A stretch of 64,000 nt of DNA, taken from Solea solea. Its lineage: Eukaryota > Chordata > Actinopteri > Pleuronectiformes > Soleidae. The notes below the pieces were generated by a model. That model saw nothing but the letters and a program-made list of their open reading frames with translations. It did no database searches and was not told the origin of the DNA. Below are positions 52,138-64,000 of this stretch, one piece after another. The position numbers were made by a program, and so were the translations under genes. The stretch lies in NCBI RefSeq assembly GCF_958295425.1, contig NC_081143.1, positions 24,001,281-24,065,280 of the forward strand. The letters are read 5' to 3'. Positions within the stretch are counted from its first letter, which is position 1, and each line of letters opens with the position of its first letter.

Positions 52138-55100
52138 ACAGCAGATACAGGAAGTTACTCAGACGATAACTCTTCAGTGACTGACTATCACATGATGTCT
52201 GGTTTTATTGCAAGTGGTGGAATTTTACCCTGGGAGCTACGGTGGCTGACAGAGGACACTTTTTGTAGAGGAATCTCCCTCTGCGGCTCTTCAGTTATTG
52301 TCCACCATGTCAGATTACAGAGCTAGAAGAGTAGAGAGGAGGAAACATTTATTTTTACCACATAACCATTACATTTTTGTGATGGTGGTCAATAGAATCT
52401 GTCAGCTAAGAATCTGCACCCTGTGCTGCTCCTTCATACTCCCACATGCACGACATAGCTTGTATGGAAACCCTTCCTGTCACAGAGAACCAGGCAAATC
52501 ACTTTTCATCCAAATTGAGAGCACAGAAGTTCAAGGATCTGTTGAGTGTTCAACCCATGTACAGAGTAACAAAAAAACAGCTTCTGTATGCGGTCCAAGG
52601 GTTGTTCCAACTGAGAGAGGGAAAGCAAAAGCTACACAGAAGATCATTGTCCCAAAAACCCCTTACAAAACACCTTAGAGCACAGAGAATTTAGGCTGTT
52701 TTTGTCCCATTACTATGTTAAAACATATGCACAGAGGGTATAAGAATATATGTGCAGTATAGAGTGTCTTATATTCTTTTTCAATCTGAAATAACTAACT
52801 ATATGAACACACCAGAGCAAAAAAGTACTCTTATTATTAATTGATTACTAATTAATAATCGTCAACTATTTTGATAATCGATTAATCGGTTTGAAGCTTT
52901 CTTCACAATTAAAACAAGATTTCTGATCATTTCAGCGTCTTAAATGTGAAAATCTTCTTCATTTCTTTGCTCCATAAAACAAAGAAAACATCTTGATTAA
53001 TCATGAAAATAATCAACAGTCATCTGAAATCTGTTGAATGACACCAATCATGAAAATAAGCTTTAGTTGCAGCTTTAAACGTTTTAGAAATTTGGAAAAC
53101 ACGTCACAGTTCAAAGTTCGCTTGTGTGACTTTATCTTTTGTTCATTTGTTTTAGAATAGTTTCTTTTCACACAATTTTGCCATGTTTCTCTGACACCTC
53201 GATTTGACCTTTAGCGTTTCAAAACAAGGGCAGTAAGATTAGAAAACTGGTGTGTTTTTTTCTATTTTATTATTGTGCTGCCTGTTTGTTCTGAGCGTAA
53301 GTAGGAGTTTGACATTCTGGGAGATTATTTGCCTCAGTTTGAGGACAGGATCGATACCACAGTCATAGATGTTCAGTAAATATGAAGCTGGAGCCATCAG
53401 GCTGTTGACTGAGTACAAACAAAGAGAGGAAAAGAGGGATACTGGCTGATACACATGTTATATATTACATTTCGTTATGATACATATCATGTTAATTATG
53501 ACGTGAGCTTTGAAGGTGTTCAGGGGAGTTTAATAGTGAACTTTAGTTCAGTTTTGAGGACTTTGTTTCAAGTTCACACACAGACTCTTACCTCTGACGC
53601 TTAACTCTGCAAATAATAAATCACAAGGTTTGCCAGTGCACGTTTCCAAAAGAGAGACAGTTTCTCTCTCTCTGGCCAACACCGAGACACTACTTCATGT
53701 TTTTATTACTTGACTGAATTACTATAATGTTCTTCTTTCTGGCCTCTCTAAAGGGGAACATGGCTCAGCTGCAGCAGCTCCAACATTCAGCTGAACACCA
53801 GAACAGAGAGAATCATTACACTGGCTTCCTGTTTATAGTCTTAGAACCACTTATTTATCAGATTTGATTTCCTGTATATTATTATAATATTTATTTTATT
53901 TCTGTTATATTTATATTTTCTGTTTTCTTGTAAAGGTATTTTTATACAATTTAGTCTAATTTAAACCTTTTTCTGTCAGGAGCACCTGTGATATAAACAG
54001 TATTTCTGATTCTGATTTATTTATTTATTTATTTAATTTATTCACTTGTTTTCAGTACTGATTTACTGATCTATTTCACTACATTTTATTTCTGTTAATA
54101 ATTCTCTTTTATTTTACCTGCTGTTTAGATCACGTGTTAGTACTTTAGTGAGTTCCCTGATAGTGTTTCCTCACTTCCAGGTGCATGTATACAAACCTAC
54201 GTCAGCATTGTAGGAATGACTTAAATTGACTGTGATGTTTCTTTAAATTTAAAGCGTGGCTTCAGTGACAGCGATGTTGCCGGGTAAAGGTCTGGCGTCT
54301 TTACCAGAGATCTGGCAACCGCACCCTTGAAATGTTCTCCTCAATATGAACTGCGGTAACCGTTTTAAATACTTAAGATCGCTGTTGTGTGTGTATTTCA
54401 CATATCAAGGGGAGATCAAGGTCATCTGAGGCTTTACTTTTGGGAGCTGTTTAGGGAAAAGGTTTTTGAGCGGATCTGTGTGTTTTCTAACTTTGGATCA
54501 GTCTTTTGAGGAGATCACAATCAGAGGCGCGGATGTTTGGACTTGGAGTTCATGCACGGGTCACAGTACGGTAGTAACGTCAGATGTGAGTAATGAGTCA
54601 CGTCAAAAATAATGTGACTTTTAAATATGTAGCATATGACGTGTCATTCCCTGCACTGCAAGACTATTGACTGAGGTTGATCTACTGGATTTAGACTGAG
54701 TGTAACAGTTGACCTTCATTTGATCTCCTCTGAAATGTTCAAATGCCTGTTTCTGTCCCTCAGATTAATCAACGCTTTATTTTCAGTAGATAACACTGCA
54801 AATAAAATAACTTAACCCTTAGAACACAGAGGAATTAGGCTGCTTCTGCTGGCCCATTTTGACTGATACATTATATGTTTACACATTTTCTTGTCAGCGC
54901 TTTAATTTGTAAAGGTTTGCCTTTAGTTAAAAACAATTCATTTGAGATTTTGCTAAAAAAGTAACTTATTAACTTTTACTCTGAGTATATTTTAAACAAG
55001 CTACTTTTTTACTTTAACTTGAGTAGAATATTTATTCTTACATCCTATTTTCAGCATAACCTACAGACAATCTGATGACAACGACATTTTTCTTTTCATT

Positions 55101-58100
55101 TTCACCAACTATATAAACACACCTGAGCAAAAAGTAGTAAAATTTGTTTTTAATCGGATTAAATTTGTGAAATTTAGAAATATTATATCATAAGGAGTTG
55201 TGTATTATTCCCACAGCAATTTACATGACACAATATACAAGCTGTTGTAGATGTATTTGCTAGAAAAACAGTTGATTGTTGAGTCTCATGCCCAGATCTT
55301 TAAATACAAACTTTTTAGGATGGACACTCCCTGGCCTAAGCCCCTCCCACCTGTTGTGCATGGACAGGTACTTCACAGTACAGCTGCAGTCTCTCTGTCT
55401 CTTACAGAATGTTATTTTATTTATTGTCCAACACTCTTGCTGTATTTTAAGTTCGGTTGAAAACCGTGTGTTGTTTACTGTATCTGTGTGTGTGTGTGTG
55501 TGTGTGTGTGTGCACACCTGTTCGGCGCTCGGCGGGGGCGTGAGCAACGACACGAAAACAACCACAATAGCAGTGAGTCCACAGAGCAGGATGGCGAAGT
55601 GAAGGTAGTGGACGCTGCGCAGTACTGCGGGTGCAGAGTCCACGACGCCACATCTGGCAGGAGGGAAGGCGAACTCCAGCACCATCCGACACACACCCAC
55701 CACCAAACCCACCATCAGGCCCCAGAATGCACCCTGAAAACACACACAGATAACTTTATTTTCCAGCTGAATGCTCATCTTCAGTCTCATACTCTGAAGA
55801 CCTGCCCCCAGCTGACTCATGTCAAGCTTGGGTGTGTGTTTTTTGACTGATAGCACTCTCACTTTCCCACCGCGATTGTGTGCCGCCTGCACCGTGTCAA
55901 CATATTTGACACACACGTGCGGTGACACAAATAACTCTTTGTCTTCTTCTGTTTCAAGCCTTTATTGAAGAATGTGCCCAGAGCAGTTCAACTTTACAAT
56001 ATGAAAACAATCGCCCTGTCACACACACACACACAGCGCCTGCACCTGTACTTTACGGTTGATCACTTTTTCTCACTTTTCCTTCTCATTTTTTCTCTCT
56101 TTGGCCAATTGACCTGAACAAATCACTTACAGATATAATTGTTGCCTTGTTGTCTTTGTCTGCAAGCGATTGTTGAATTGTGACAGAAACCAGTACATTT
56201 AAATGTTGAAGTGTTAATCTCTGAACACAGACGTGTGCTCGGTATGTGATTAATGATGATGACACTAATGACTGGTTTTGTTAATGTGCTGAATTAGACT
56301 TGCTGCCCTGGTTTCACAAAGTACAGCGTATGCTCATGTGCATTGTTTGTTCTGCACATCGTCAGTGTGTGACACATCCTGCACAGTAACAGTCTGCCCT
56401 TTGACCTCATGAGTCAACACCAGTCAAATGCTTAAAGCTCTAAACTCGCCGCGTTTATCTGTACAAACAAAAAGCTCACACCTCTGGCATGACAGTGCTA
56501 GTGACCCGTCCTTATTACTTGTTTAATGGGTCTAAAGTGGAACGCTTTGTAAAATGCCGGCGTATGACTGCATGACTATGACATTTTGCAGCTTCTACTT
56601 TTGAGTGTTTAAATCAAGTATGTTGATTCAAACTGTGTTGAATTTGATATTAAAGTTATTTTTCTCAAATAATATTTATCTCAATACCTTTGATCCATAT
56701 ATGACTTTATACATTAATGTGCTCCTTGTTTAGTTGTTTAAACAGCCAGTATGCAGCAGGTGATGACAAATGTAATACCTGACCTTCGTGTTTGTCATAT
56801 TTGACTCAAATAAAATGCATAAATATAAGCAACAGCATTTGTTTCTCTTTAAAATAATATGAACACACGTCATATACAACCCACAAAAGAACTAATACTG
56901 CTATCAAACCTACCAGACGACTGTAGGAATTGACGTAGGAATCTTTGAGGGACAGTGAAAAGTGTCCCTCAAAGTGTCCACTATGAAGTTGGTTATGGGC
57001 CGCATGTGGCCCACGCACCACCATTTGAGTAGACTGGGGCTAAGGCATCATGTAGGACCTGGTCACCCTCCTCAGATTACGTGCAAAACGTGGTTTATGA
57101 AAATGGACACAAATGTTTTTTGTACACAGTTTTTAGAGAATGCTCACATGCTGATTTCTAGCAAGTATAATATTTACCATCATCACCATCACAGTTTAGT
57201 GTGATGGTAGCTTTGCTCATTTGCTGTAAACTGGACAATTGGTCAGTTTGCAGGTGTTTAACCTGTACATGAACTTATGCTGAGGGGCACATGAATGCAT
57301 GAATGATGTTAAACCTTCCTAAAGATGTTGACATTTCAGACATTTCACGGGGGATGCTGTGCCAATCTCAGCTGACATTGGGTGATAGGCGGGGGACACC
57401 CTGGACAGATCGCCAGTCCATCACAGGGACACATATAGAGACAAACATGTGCATGTTTTTGGACCGTGGGAGGAAACCAGAGAACCTGGAGAAAAGCCAC
57501 ACACACACGGGGAGAACATGCAAACTCCATGCAGAAAGGCCCTTGTTCTGACCGGGTCGTGAACCAGGGTAAAGAGTGCTAACCACTACACAATTTCATT
57601 AAAAAAAAAACTGAAAATGTCAACCTGTTGGTGACATCAGAGATTATGAAACCCAGGAGGATTTATCCTCAGGAGACCATGGACGTCAGTACCAAATATG
57701 ATGGCAATCCATTTCTTAAGTGTTGATATAGTGAAAGTCTTGCTCTTGCCATGCTTCTAGCAAAACAAACAAACAAACAGAGACTTCCTTTAACTTTTAA
57801 ATTATTCTTTTTTTTTTTTTTTTTTAATCTGCACAGTAAATTTAAAAGGTAAAACTATCCACCAGTTTGCTCCTACATTGCAGCAACGGTAAAGAAATAA
57901 CACTGGCTTCACAGTGAAAACGGAAAAACACTTTCATTCTGAAAAAACCTTGAGGAAAAGCCTCTCACTTCAGTAGTTGAGCAGCATGCCAGCAGCAGAG
58001 AACAGGCACACCCAAGAGTTGCTGTAATAAAACAGGGTTTAAATCCTGCCTACCCAGCGGACTGGTCTTTACATGCTCTGGGTTGACTCACATTCTTCCC

Positions 58101-60192
58101 GCAGCATTGTTATCTCTTTATCACTCCACTGTTATCTCAGAGAAAGTGTGATTATTCTAATAATCACACTTTCCATTCACCTACACACTGTTTTATAGAC
58201 TCTATTTTTCTAAGTGAAAGAGCAACATGTTCGCGGGTTTTCCCTACAAAGGAAATAGAAAACAATACACTTCATAAAACGCCAACTTCTCTCTCACACA
58301 CACACACACACACACGTGTGTGCACGCACACATATACATATGGGTTCTCACCAGTCAGCAAGGGCTGTTAGCACTTAGCTGGATCCCATGAACGGCCAAT
58401 AAAACTGCACACACAGTATAGTTGAACTAATTTGTTACAGGGAAAAGTCACTAAAGTGTGGTTCCTGTGTGTGTTGATGAGTGATATGCTGTGTTTTTTG
58501 TAAACAGGTCTGTCAATGGATCTGTCAATCAACTGAATGTCATGATAGTTTGCCAAAATCTTCTCATACTTTTGGAGTCATTTATTGAGTCAACATGTCA
58601 AACAGTGAACTGGCGGAATCAGCTTCATGGATCGGAAGATTGGCTCTTTTTCAATACAAATTAAATTAATTTGTAGATGTGATTGCTAGAAAAACAGTTG
58701 ATTGTTGAGTCTCATGTCCAGATCTTTAAATACAAAACTTTTTGGGATTGTCCTAAGCCCCTCCCACCTGATTTGCATGGACGGGTACTTCACAGATACA
58801 AGCTCTCTGTCTCTGAAATCCATTTTAGTGATGTCCAGCACAAGGGCTCTATTGAAACTCAAGGAGTTGTTCTTCTTCTTTCTTCATAATAAATCGCGGG
58901 ACGCGGGAGTTTAATTCGCGCATACGCTGTCCACCTGGGAAATTGGTACCGGACGCAAAAATAGGCAGCCTTCCATCGAAGGGTTGTTTACGCAGATCAG
59001 TTTAGTGGAATATCCAATTGGAGCACTCTCTTATTCTCTGAACTGTATTGTAATTGGTCAGTCTCCTGCCTGTCATGGGCCAGATTTCCTCAAAGTTGGA
59101 AACAAAGCCCAGTGGAGGTCCAGGAGTCTACTCCTCTCTAAGATCACTCGATTTATATTATGTTGATAATAGATTATAATGGAATTATTGATCCATGATG
59201 CCAAAAATATCCTGCCTACGCCGGCTTTAATCAGAGATTAAGGATGTACATGTGTGTGTTACATACCTGCTCATTGGTCCTCTTCCAGAAGATAGCCAGA
59301 GTGAATACAGCGGTGACAGGCGGAGCGAGGTAGCTCGTCACAGACTGGATGTAAACGTAAAGTTGGCCACTATTTGCCGACTGAAGGATGGGGATCCACA
59401 CTACACTGACCACCACCAGGATCACTGTCACAATCCTGCAACCGCCACAAACAGCAATTATCACTTATTATTAACTTCTTTAGTGGAAAATGGTTTAACA
59501 CACCTAGAGCACTAAAATGTGTTCATAAAAAATGAAGCTATACAATTTTTTTGTTATTGTTTTAAACCAACATCAGTTCTTTCCATACATACAAATTTGA
59601 ATGCATTTTTAAAATTCTAACCCTTAAATTGCCAAGTTTTTGTCAGTCCTCATCATACATATCAAACATTAATTTATTTTTAAGGTTTTTAACCTTTAAA
59701 TTGCTTAGGTTTTTGTCATCAAAAATAATGATTTGAATGGGTTACAATTGGCACATTTTTGTGCTTAGGTGTGTTAGTGTGAGTATTTTAGTTTGTAGTT
59801 TTAGTATTTTAGTTTTCGCTGTGAGCAACGTACCTGCCGACGAGTAGCAGCTCTTTCTCTGAGGCCCGAGGTCGATGTTTCTTCCAGATGTCCATGGTGA
59901 AGAGTGTGGAGCTGCTGTTGAAGATGGAGGTCAGTGAAGACATCAGAGCTGCCATCATCACTGCTATCATCAACCCTCGCAAACCTCAAAACAAACACAC
60001 ACAGATGGGACAGGAACATTCAGGTGTGACACACAACTTACCAAAGATTGTGCTTTTCAAGTGAAAAATATGTCATGTTCTCACCACTTGGCATGAGCTC
60101 AATGACCATTTTGGGGAAGGCAATGTTGGAGCAGCCCACCTCAGCTCCACACACTCGCACACACTCCTCGGGATCGACACATCCCACCGTGT
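51895..60192 (-). CDS. slc5a10: Sodium/glucose cotransporter family member SLC5A10, last six exons (5' part outside window)
   Basis: SLC5A10 is a plasma-membrane Na+-coupled hexose (mannose/fructose) carrier of the SGLT family. Exons in transcript order: 60192-60085, 59984-59834, 59435-59267, 55733-55518, 52322-52229, 52088-51895. They give about 309 residues, in frame throughout. Landmarks: the cysteine-rich loop ([19 protein letters not shown]), [38 protein letters not shown], a transmembrane helix with [65 protein letters not shown], and the terminal helix ending YAYFA, the typical SGLT C-terminus. SGLT paralogues look alike; SLC5A10 is chosen because fam83g and grap flank it. The upstream exons were not found below 64 kb. 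Confidence 0.85.
52094..52135 (-). repeat. (AC)21 microsatellite forming the acceptor tract of the last slc5a10 exon
   Basis: In sense orientation it is (TG)21 followed by ttgcag and the exon at 52088. There is no conventional polypyrimidine tract. Confidence 0.95.
52835..53085. repeat. Second copy of the cgattaat-rich dispersed repeat (slc5a10 intron)
   Basis: It shares aatcgattaatcggtttgaa and the ctttgctccataaaac block with the copy at 3173-3490. Confidence 0.6.
55243..55405 (+). repeat. Dispersed repeat, copy 1 of a close pair
   Basis: The stretch tagaaaaacagttgattgtt through gcccctcccacctg and cttcacag is nearly the same as 58671-58825. Both copies are in slc5a10 introns in the same orientation. 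Confidence 0.75.
55485..55512 (-). repeat. (TG)14 microsatellite directly after an slc5a10 donor site
   Basis: In sense orientation the exon ending at 55518 is followed by gtgtg and then fourteen CA units. Confidence 0.95.
57345..57592 (-). mobile_element. tRNA-derived SINE-like copy (slc5a10 intron)
   Basis: Same family as the copies in the satellite: gctgtgccaatctcagctga, tttttggaccgtgggaggaa, gagaacatgcaaactccatg and a decayed tRNA-like head (gtgctaaccactacac). Confidence 0.75.
58671..58825 (+). repeat. Dispersed repeat, copy 2 of a close pair
   Basis: It matches 55243-55405 with scattered changes and a short deletion (the cactccctgg word is missing). The spacing is about 3.43 kb. Confidence 0.75.
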
Positions 60193-61100
60193 CTGAAACA
60201 TGAGAGACAGTAAAAAATCTCATTGTCTCACGAGGACAAAACCAAATATTTGACTCGTGTAGAATTCACGTTGGCTCTAAGAAACCAAACCAAACCTCTC
60301 TGAGGGATCAAATGTGTGTAAGAAAGACACAAATAAACCACATTTATCTTAAACACTTGACATATCTTATAGATTTTTAAGTGTCTTTACTTGGTTCTTG
60401 TTCACCTTTTATAAATACAATATATGTACTGTGTATTCAATTGAATTGAAATAAATATAATTTTAAGAAATGTAAGGACTTTTATTGACTCAACGTGTAC
60501 AAAAAACAAGACACCATCCTGCAAATCTGAGTATATCTAGTATGTTCTGTCTATTATCTATAGTATTTATAAATCTGCCTTCTTTATTGTACTTTACAGT
60601 TTACTATTCATTACACTCCTCATCCTAAGATTATGTACCTACAATTTAATTTAATTCCATTTTATATACATTTATTTGTATTCTATGTATAGGGTGTGTG
60701 TGTGTGTATGTGTGTGTGTTGCTGCTGCTACACTCTAATACTAAAGAAAATGTGTCTTCAGTTTTACTTAAAACATAATATAATATTAAATTGACCCCCC
60801 CCCCCCCCCCCCCCCCCGCAAAAAAAACCCACACCATTTTATTTTTCAAACTGTATTCAAAGTGACCCAGGAATCTGAAATCTTATTGTCATATTATTAA
60901 TCAGTTATTAATAATAAACACCACATCACAAACAGTTGACTGAGTGCATTTTCGATGACCTAAATAGGACACGAGCACAAGTCAGAAGAGAAGAGTGTAA
61001 AAAATGCTCCCCTTCATACTCTATTAGTTATTATCACTGTTTCGTAAGAATTTGGCCTTAGGGTGAAAAACAAGGGTTTTTTTCTGGCTGTGTCCAGGCA
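60193..61100. other. slc5a10 intron with homopolymer C run
   Basis: No further slc5a10 exon was recognised. A GT run near 60692-60720 and a run of 23 C at 60795-60817 followed by gc and a poly-A stretch are the only marked features. Confidence 0.5.
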
Positions 61101-61942
61101 GCAGCAGCAGGAGGAGGAGGGTGGAGTTGTTTAACCCCTCCCTGAATTCCCACATCCAACTACCGGACACTCCGCCTGACTGGCACCCGGTTACCGAGCT
61201 TCCGTTGCCGGATTCCTGGCTCTGTCTGACACCACTACCACCACCACGCGGACAAAAGGACGTTTAAATGTGGACTCCAACTCAGTGAAAGTCGAGACTT
61301 TTATGCGCCACGTTTAGTCAAGATTTACGACATTTTTTCACCCCTTTCTTTCGTTCTTTCGGAGAAACTGCCATTTTTTGGAACAACTGAAGAGAGAGGG
61401 AAAGTGAAGCGTCAGCGCAACCGTTTGCTGAGTCACTCTCTTTAAACACTTTGTTTTAAAAGGATGACTGTTAACTTATTTCTTTATGTTTGCTCTGTGT
61501 TCCTGTTTTTGTGTTGACTCAACCACTTGCACGCACACACACACTCAGACAGACACGCAGCTGCCTTCCCCGTATGTGTATGTGTATACCGGGCCCTGGG
61601 GCTATAGCAGCGGCGGCGGCAGCGGGGGCTGAACCGGGTCGTTATACCTCCCTCCTCGGCTGTCAGGTGAGAGGCGGGACTGTGGGCGGGAGCTGCGCTT
61701 TGTTCTGACAACACCTGAGTGACATAGTGTGAAGCTGAGAGCTGGAGGGGGGGAGTCTGTCTGTGCCGAGGAGGAGGACTACCCGGAGGAACTCACATTC
61801 ATCACGGGGACGGGTCCTGATCACCCGGACCAAACGTCATGGACCGTAAATAACTCTCTGGAGATTCGATCGCGAGGAAAACGCGCGTGGACAGTGGGGT
61901 CAGAGTGGTTCCAGTAGTTACCGGAGGAGATCTCCGGGGGCC
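61101..61942 (+). promoter_or_regulatory. fam83g: fam83g promoter and 5' UTR region, CpG-rich
   Basis: CpG density and G+C rise from about 61.15 kb and stay high through the first coding exon, unlike the AT-rich DNA on both sides. A CAG run near 61100 and a GCGGCGGC stretch near 61610 lie here. No TATA box stands out. The extent of the transcribed 5' UTR is not determined. Confidence 0.55.
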
Positions 61943-62443
61943 ATGGCGCGCTCTCAGATCCAGTGTCTGGACGATCACCACGTCAACTGGCGCGTGAGCG
62001 AGAGCAAGCCGGAGTTCTTCTACAGCGAGAACCAGCGGCTGGCGATTGAGGAGCTCATCCACAAGGGCCGTGAGGCGTTCACGGACTATGTTCGCGAAAA
62101 TGACGTGCGGGAGTTCCTCTCTGACCCGGAGCTGGAGTGGATCGCGCACACGGCAGAGGCCTATCGGCCCGGGCACGAGCATCATCAAAAACCGGACACG
62201 CCACTCACGCCAGGCCCGGGGAACATCACCCCGGGCTCAGGGGAGGAGGCCGGCGACGGCGAGGTGTCCCTCCAGTACTGGCCAGACCGGTCTGAGGCGT
62301 CAGTGGTGGAGCTGGACCTGGGCTGGCCCGAGGCCGTCTCCTACCGCGGGGTGACGCGCGTGATAGTGTACACGCAGCCTCCGACTGATGGACACACGCA
62401 CATCAAGGAGGTGGTGCGGAAGAGCATCGCAGGAGCCCAGAAG
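61943..62443 (+). CDS. fam83g: FAM83G (PAWS1), first coding exon
   Basis: FAM83G is a scaffold that binds casein kinase 1 through its N-terminal DUF1669 domain and takes part in SMAD1/BMP and Wnt signalling. The exon gives 167 codons and ends in phase 0 at gcc cag aag before a gtgggg donor. It opens with MARSQIQCLDDHHVNWR, against the human start MAFSQVQCLDDNHVNWR. Further conserved parts are SESKPEFFYSENQRLAIEEL, VREFLSDPELEW, LDLGWPEAVSYRGVTR and QPPTDGHTHIKEVVRKSI. The start sits in a strong context (ggccatgg). The rest of the gene lies beyond 64000. It points opposite to slc5a10 and appears to start inside an slc5a10 intron, as in human. Confidence 0.93.
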
Positions 62444-64000
62444 GTGGGGAGAGAGGGTGATGGTGGAGGGTGTTTGAAAATAAGTTGCAAATAAGTTTAT
62501 AGGACATACAATTATTTATCGTAGATTCCAACTAAAGTGTCAAAAAAATCTGTCATAGAAAAAGCTGCATTTATTTATTTATACATTCACATTTTTAATG
62601 GACTGCGCCAATCCAATGCCTCTTGGGGGGGTTGAAACAGTTAATATATGATATATCTAAACTTAATTGGCATTAATTGAATATCCCTCATGCTCTGTTT
62701 CTCCAGTCTTCAATCACGTTTAAGTATTTTAAGTCAAGGCAATCTAAAATCTAAACATTGTCAATAAGCATTTGTGTGGAAAAAATTTATGTATATCCCA
62801 AGTATAGCAGCATTTATCAAATTTCTGAGAACAAATAATGTGTACTAAACTTACATAAATAAGAAGTAATACGCCAGTTAATGGAATAATAATTGTGTTA
62901 GCATCCACTGTTGATGAGCAACATATTGGGAGCTATTTAACTGAACTAAACAAAGTCTGAGTCACCTTAGAAGATTACGTAAATAAATACTGTGCCAAAC
63001 AAGATCAAAAAGTCTGTTGCTGCTTCCCGTCGTATTATTGTCGCAATATTTTCTTCCTACGTTGAGGAAGGTTGTGTTTTTTGTCATCAGCTCACACATT
63101 TCTGTACCTCCTTTTTCTGGTGCAGTGAAAAGCGGGAAGCTGAATCACCCATTATTCTCTTAATCTGTTTCCATTGCACCTATTGACATTAACTTTTCCA
63201 TTTAGGTGTTTTTTTGTTTTGTTTTTTTAAATATGCGTATGTGTATAAACACAGGCAAGTGAAAGACGATAAAACCTGTTATTTGTGCTTATAAAATGCT
63301 TTGTTATACAGTGAAACCTTTCACACAAGTATATTTGCACTGTATTAATTTAAATATATATAGAACTTTAGTTATATAGATATAATCATTGCAACTGACT
63401 TGTTGCCAAGTCATAGCCCAGGGTAAGGCAAGGAAGAAAAACAGTTTTTTGTTCGTGGCACTTTGTTTTCTTCTCTCATCTCTGATTAATCATCTAACAA
63501 GCCTTCACTTTTGTCTTGTGATTTGTTGAAGGGAAGCCAAGAGCTGAGCTACGACTGAACAACTGAACGGTTTATAATGTAGTAAAAAATGTTTCTCTAA
63601 ATATTGATGCATTGACGTCGTATCCCTCACATATGTTAAAATAAACGTTCTTTATGTAATTACAAGTTGCTAAAGTACCTCTAATTTATATCTTTTAATA
63701 TCTTAAACACACTTTTGTGATTCATTTATTTCATTACTGTTGCAATATGTTCATATTGGGCTTGCAGAAAAGCCATTTAGATGTAATAACAGTCCTGTCA
63801 GGAAACACTGCACCACTGCTCTGACTTGACACAAGCAGACGTGGTGAAAACCTCAACTATAACCAAAATCATTTTCTATTCCTCAGTGTTTTAAATGCAC
63901 TTCAGTACAGTACACAACACCACATTTGCATGACACAGTGAAGAGAAAAGTCTCATGAATGTTTTGTTATCGCTATCGAGTTAAGTGCTGATATGATTAG
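62444..64000 (+). other. fam83g intron 1 (start)
   Basis: AT-rich, with no exon, tandem repeat or clear transposon end that I can recognise. No slc5a10 exon is visible on the minus strand either. Confidence 0.5.

Noticed and set aside
57065..57204. Possible exon near the hist-rich open frame
   Set aside because: The histidine run comes from a catcaccatcatcac tract, and no slc5a10 sequence is missing at this point in the transcript.
60646..60849. A small glycine-rich protein on the minus strand
   Set aside because: The glycines come from the C homopolymer; there is no other support.

Overview
The window is vertebrate genomic DNA, almost certainly from a ray-finned (teleost) fish. The genes are split by GT-AG introns and their exons match vertebrate families. 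The spaces between them are full of typical fish repeats: Tc1-like transposon remnants, hAT-like ends, tRNA-derived SINEs, small inverted-repeat elements and many CA/GT microsatellites. I identified genes by reading translated exons against remembered vertebrate proteins; no database search was run.

Layout: (1) 1-8340, plus strand: the 3' half of rgs12 (end of the RGS domain, Ras-binding region, GoLoco motif, C-terminus, 3' UTR). (2) 8340-15120: gene-free, built of transposon remnants and nested dispersed repeats. (3) 15122-26078: a tandem array of about 11 kb with a 38-bp unit (roughly 270 copies), several monomer types, a higher-order repeat of about 1.13-1.17 kb, three SINE-derived interruptions and an inverted end. 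(4) 26080-28780: short tandem repeat, an internally deleted Tc1-like element, a hAT-like element and an orphan exon fragment. (5) 29163-35300, minus strand: complete eif3b (18 coding exons, 680 aa). (6) 36313-42312, plus strand: complete brat1 (12 coding exons, 908 aa), divergent from eif3b across about 1 kb. (7) 43852-48.6 kb, plus strand: a GRB2/GRAP-type adaptor gene (grap) whose last SH3 exon has two frame disruptions. (8) 51895-60192, minus strand: the last six exons of slc5a10. (9) 61943-62443, plus strand: first coding exon of fam83g, followed by intron to the window end.

The grap / slc5a10 / fam83g group matches the human neighbourhood on 17p11.2, where FAM83G lies inside SLC5A10 on the opposite strand. 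The same nesting seems to hold here, because no further upstream slc5a10 exons were found before the fam83g start. The genes do not form one pathway: RGS12 is a G-protein/Ras scaffold, EIF3B a translation-initiation subunit, BRAT1 a DNA-damage/ATM-linked HEAT protein, GRAP a signalling adaptor, SLC5A10 a sodium-coupled sugar transporter and FAM83G a CK1/SMAD-associated scaffold.

The most unusual features are the 38-bp satellite with its shared SINE interruption and inverted end, TG-rich tracts in the acceptor region of three different genes, and the disrupted grap SH3 exon.
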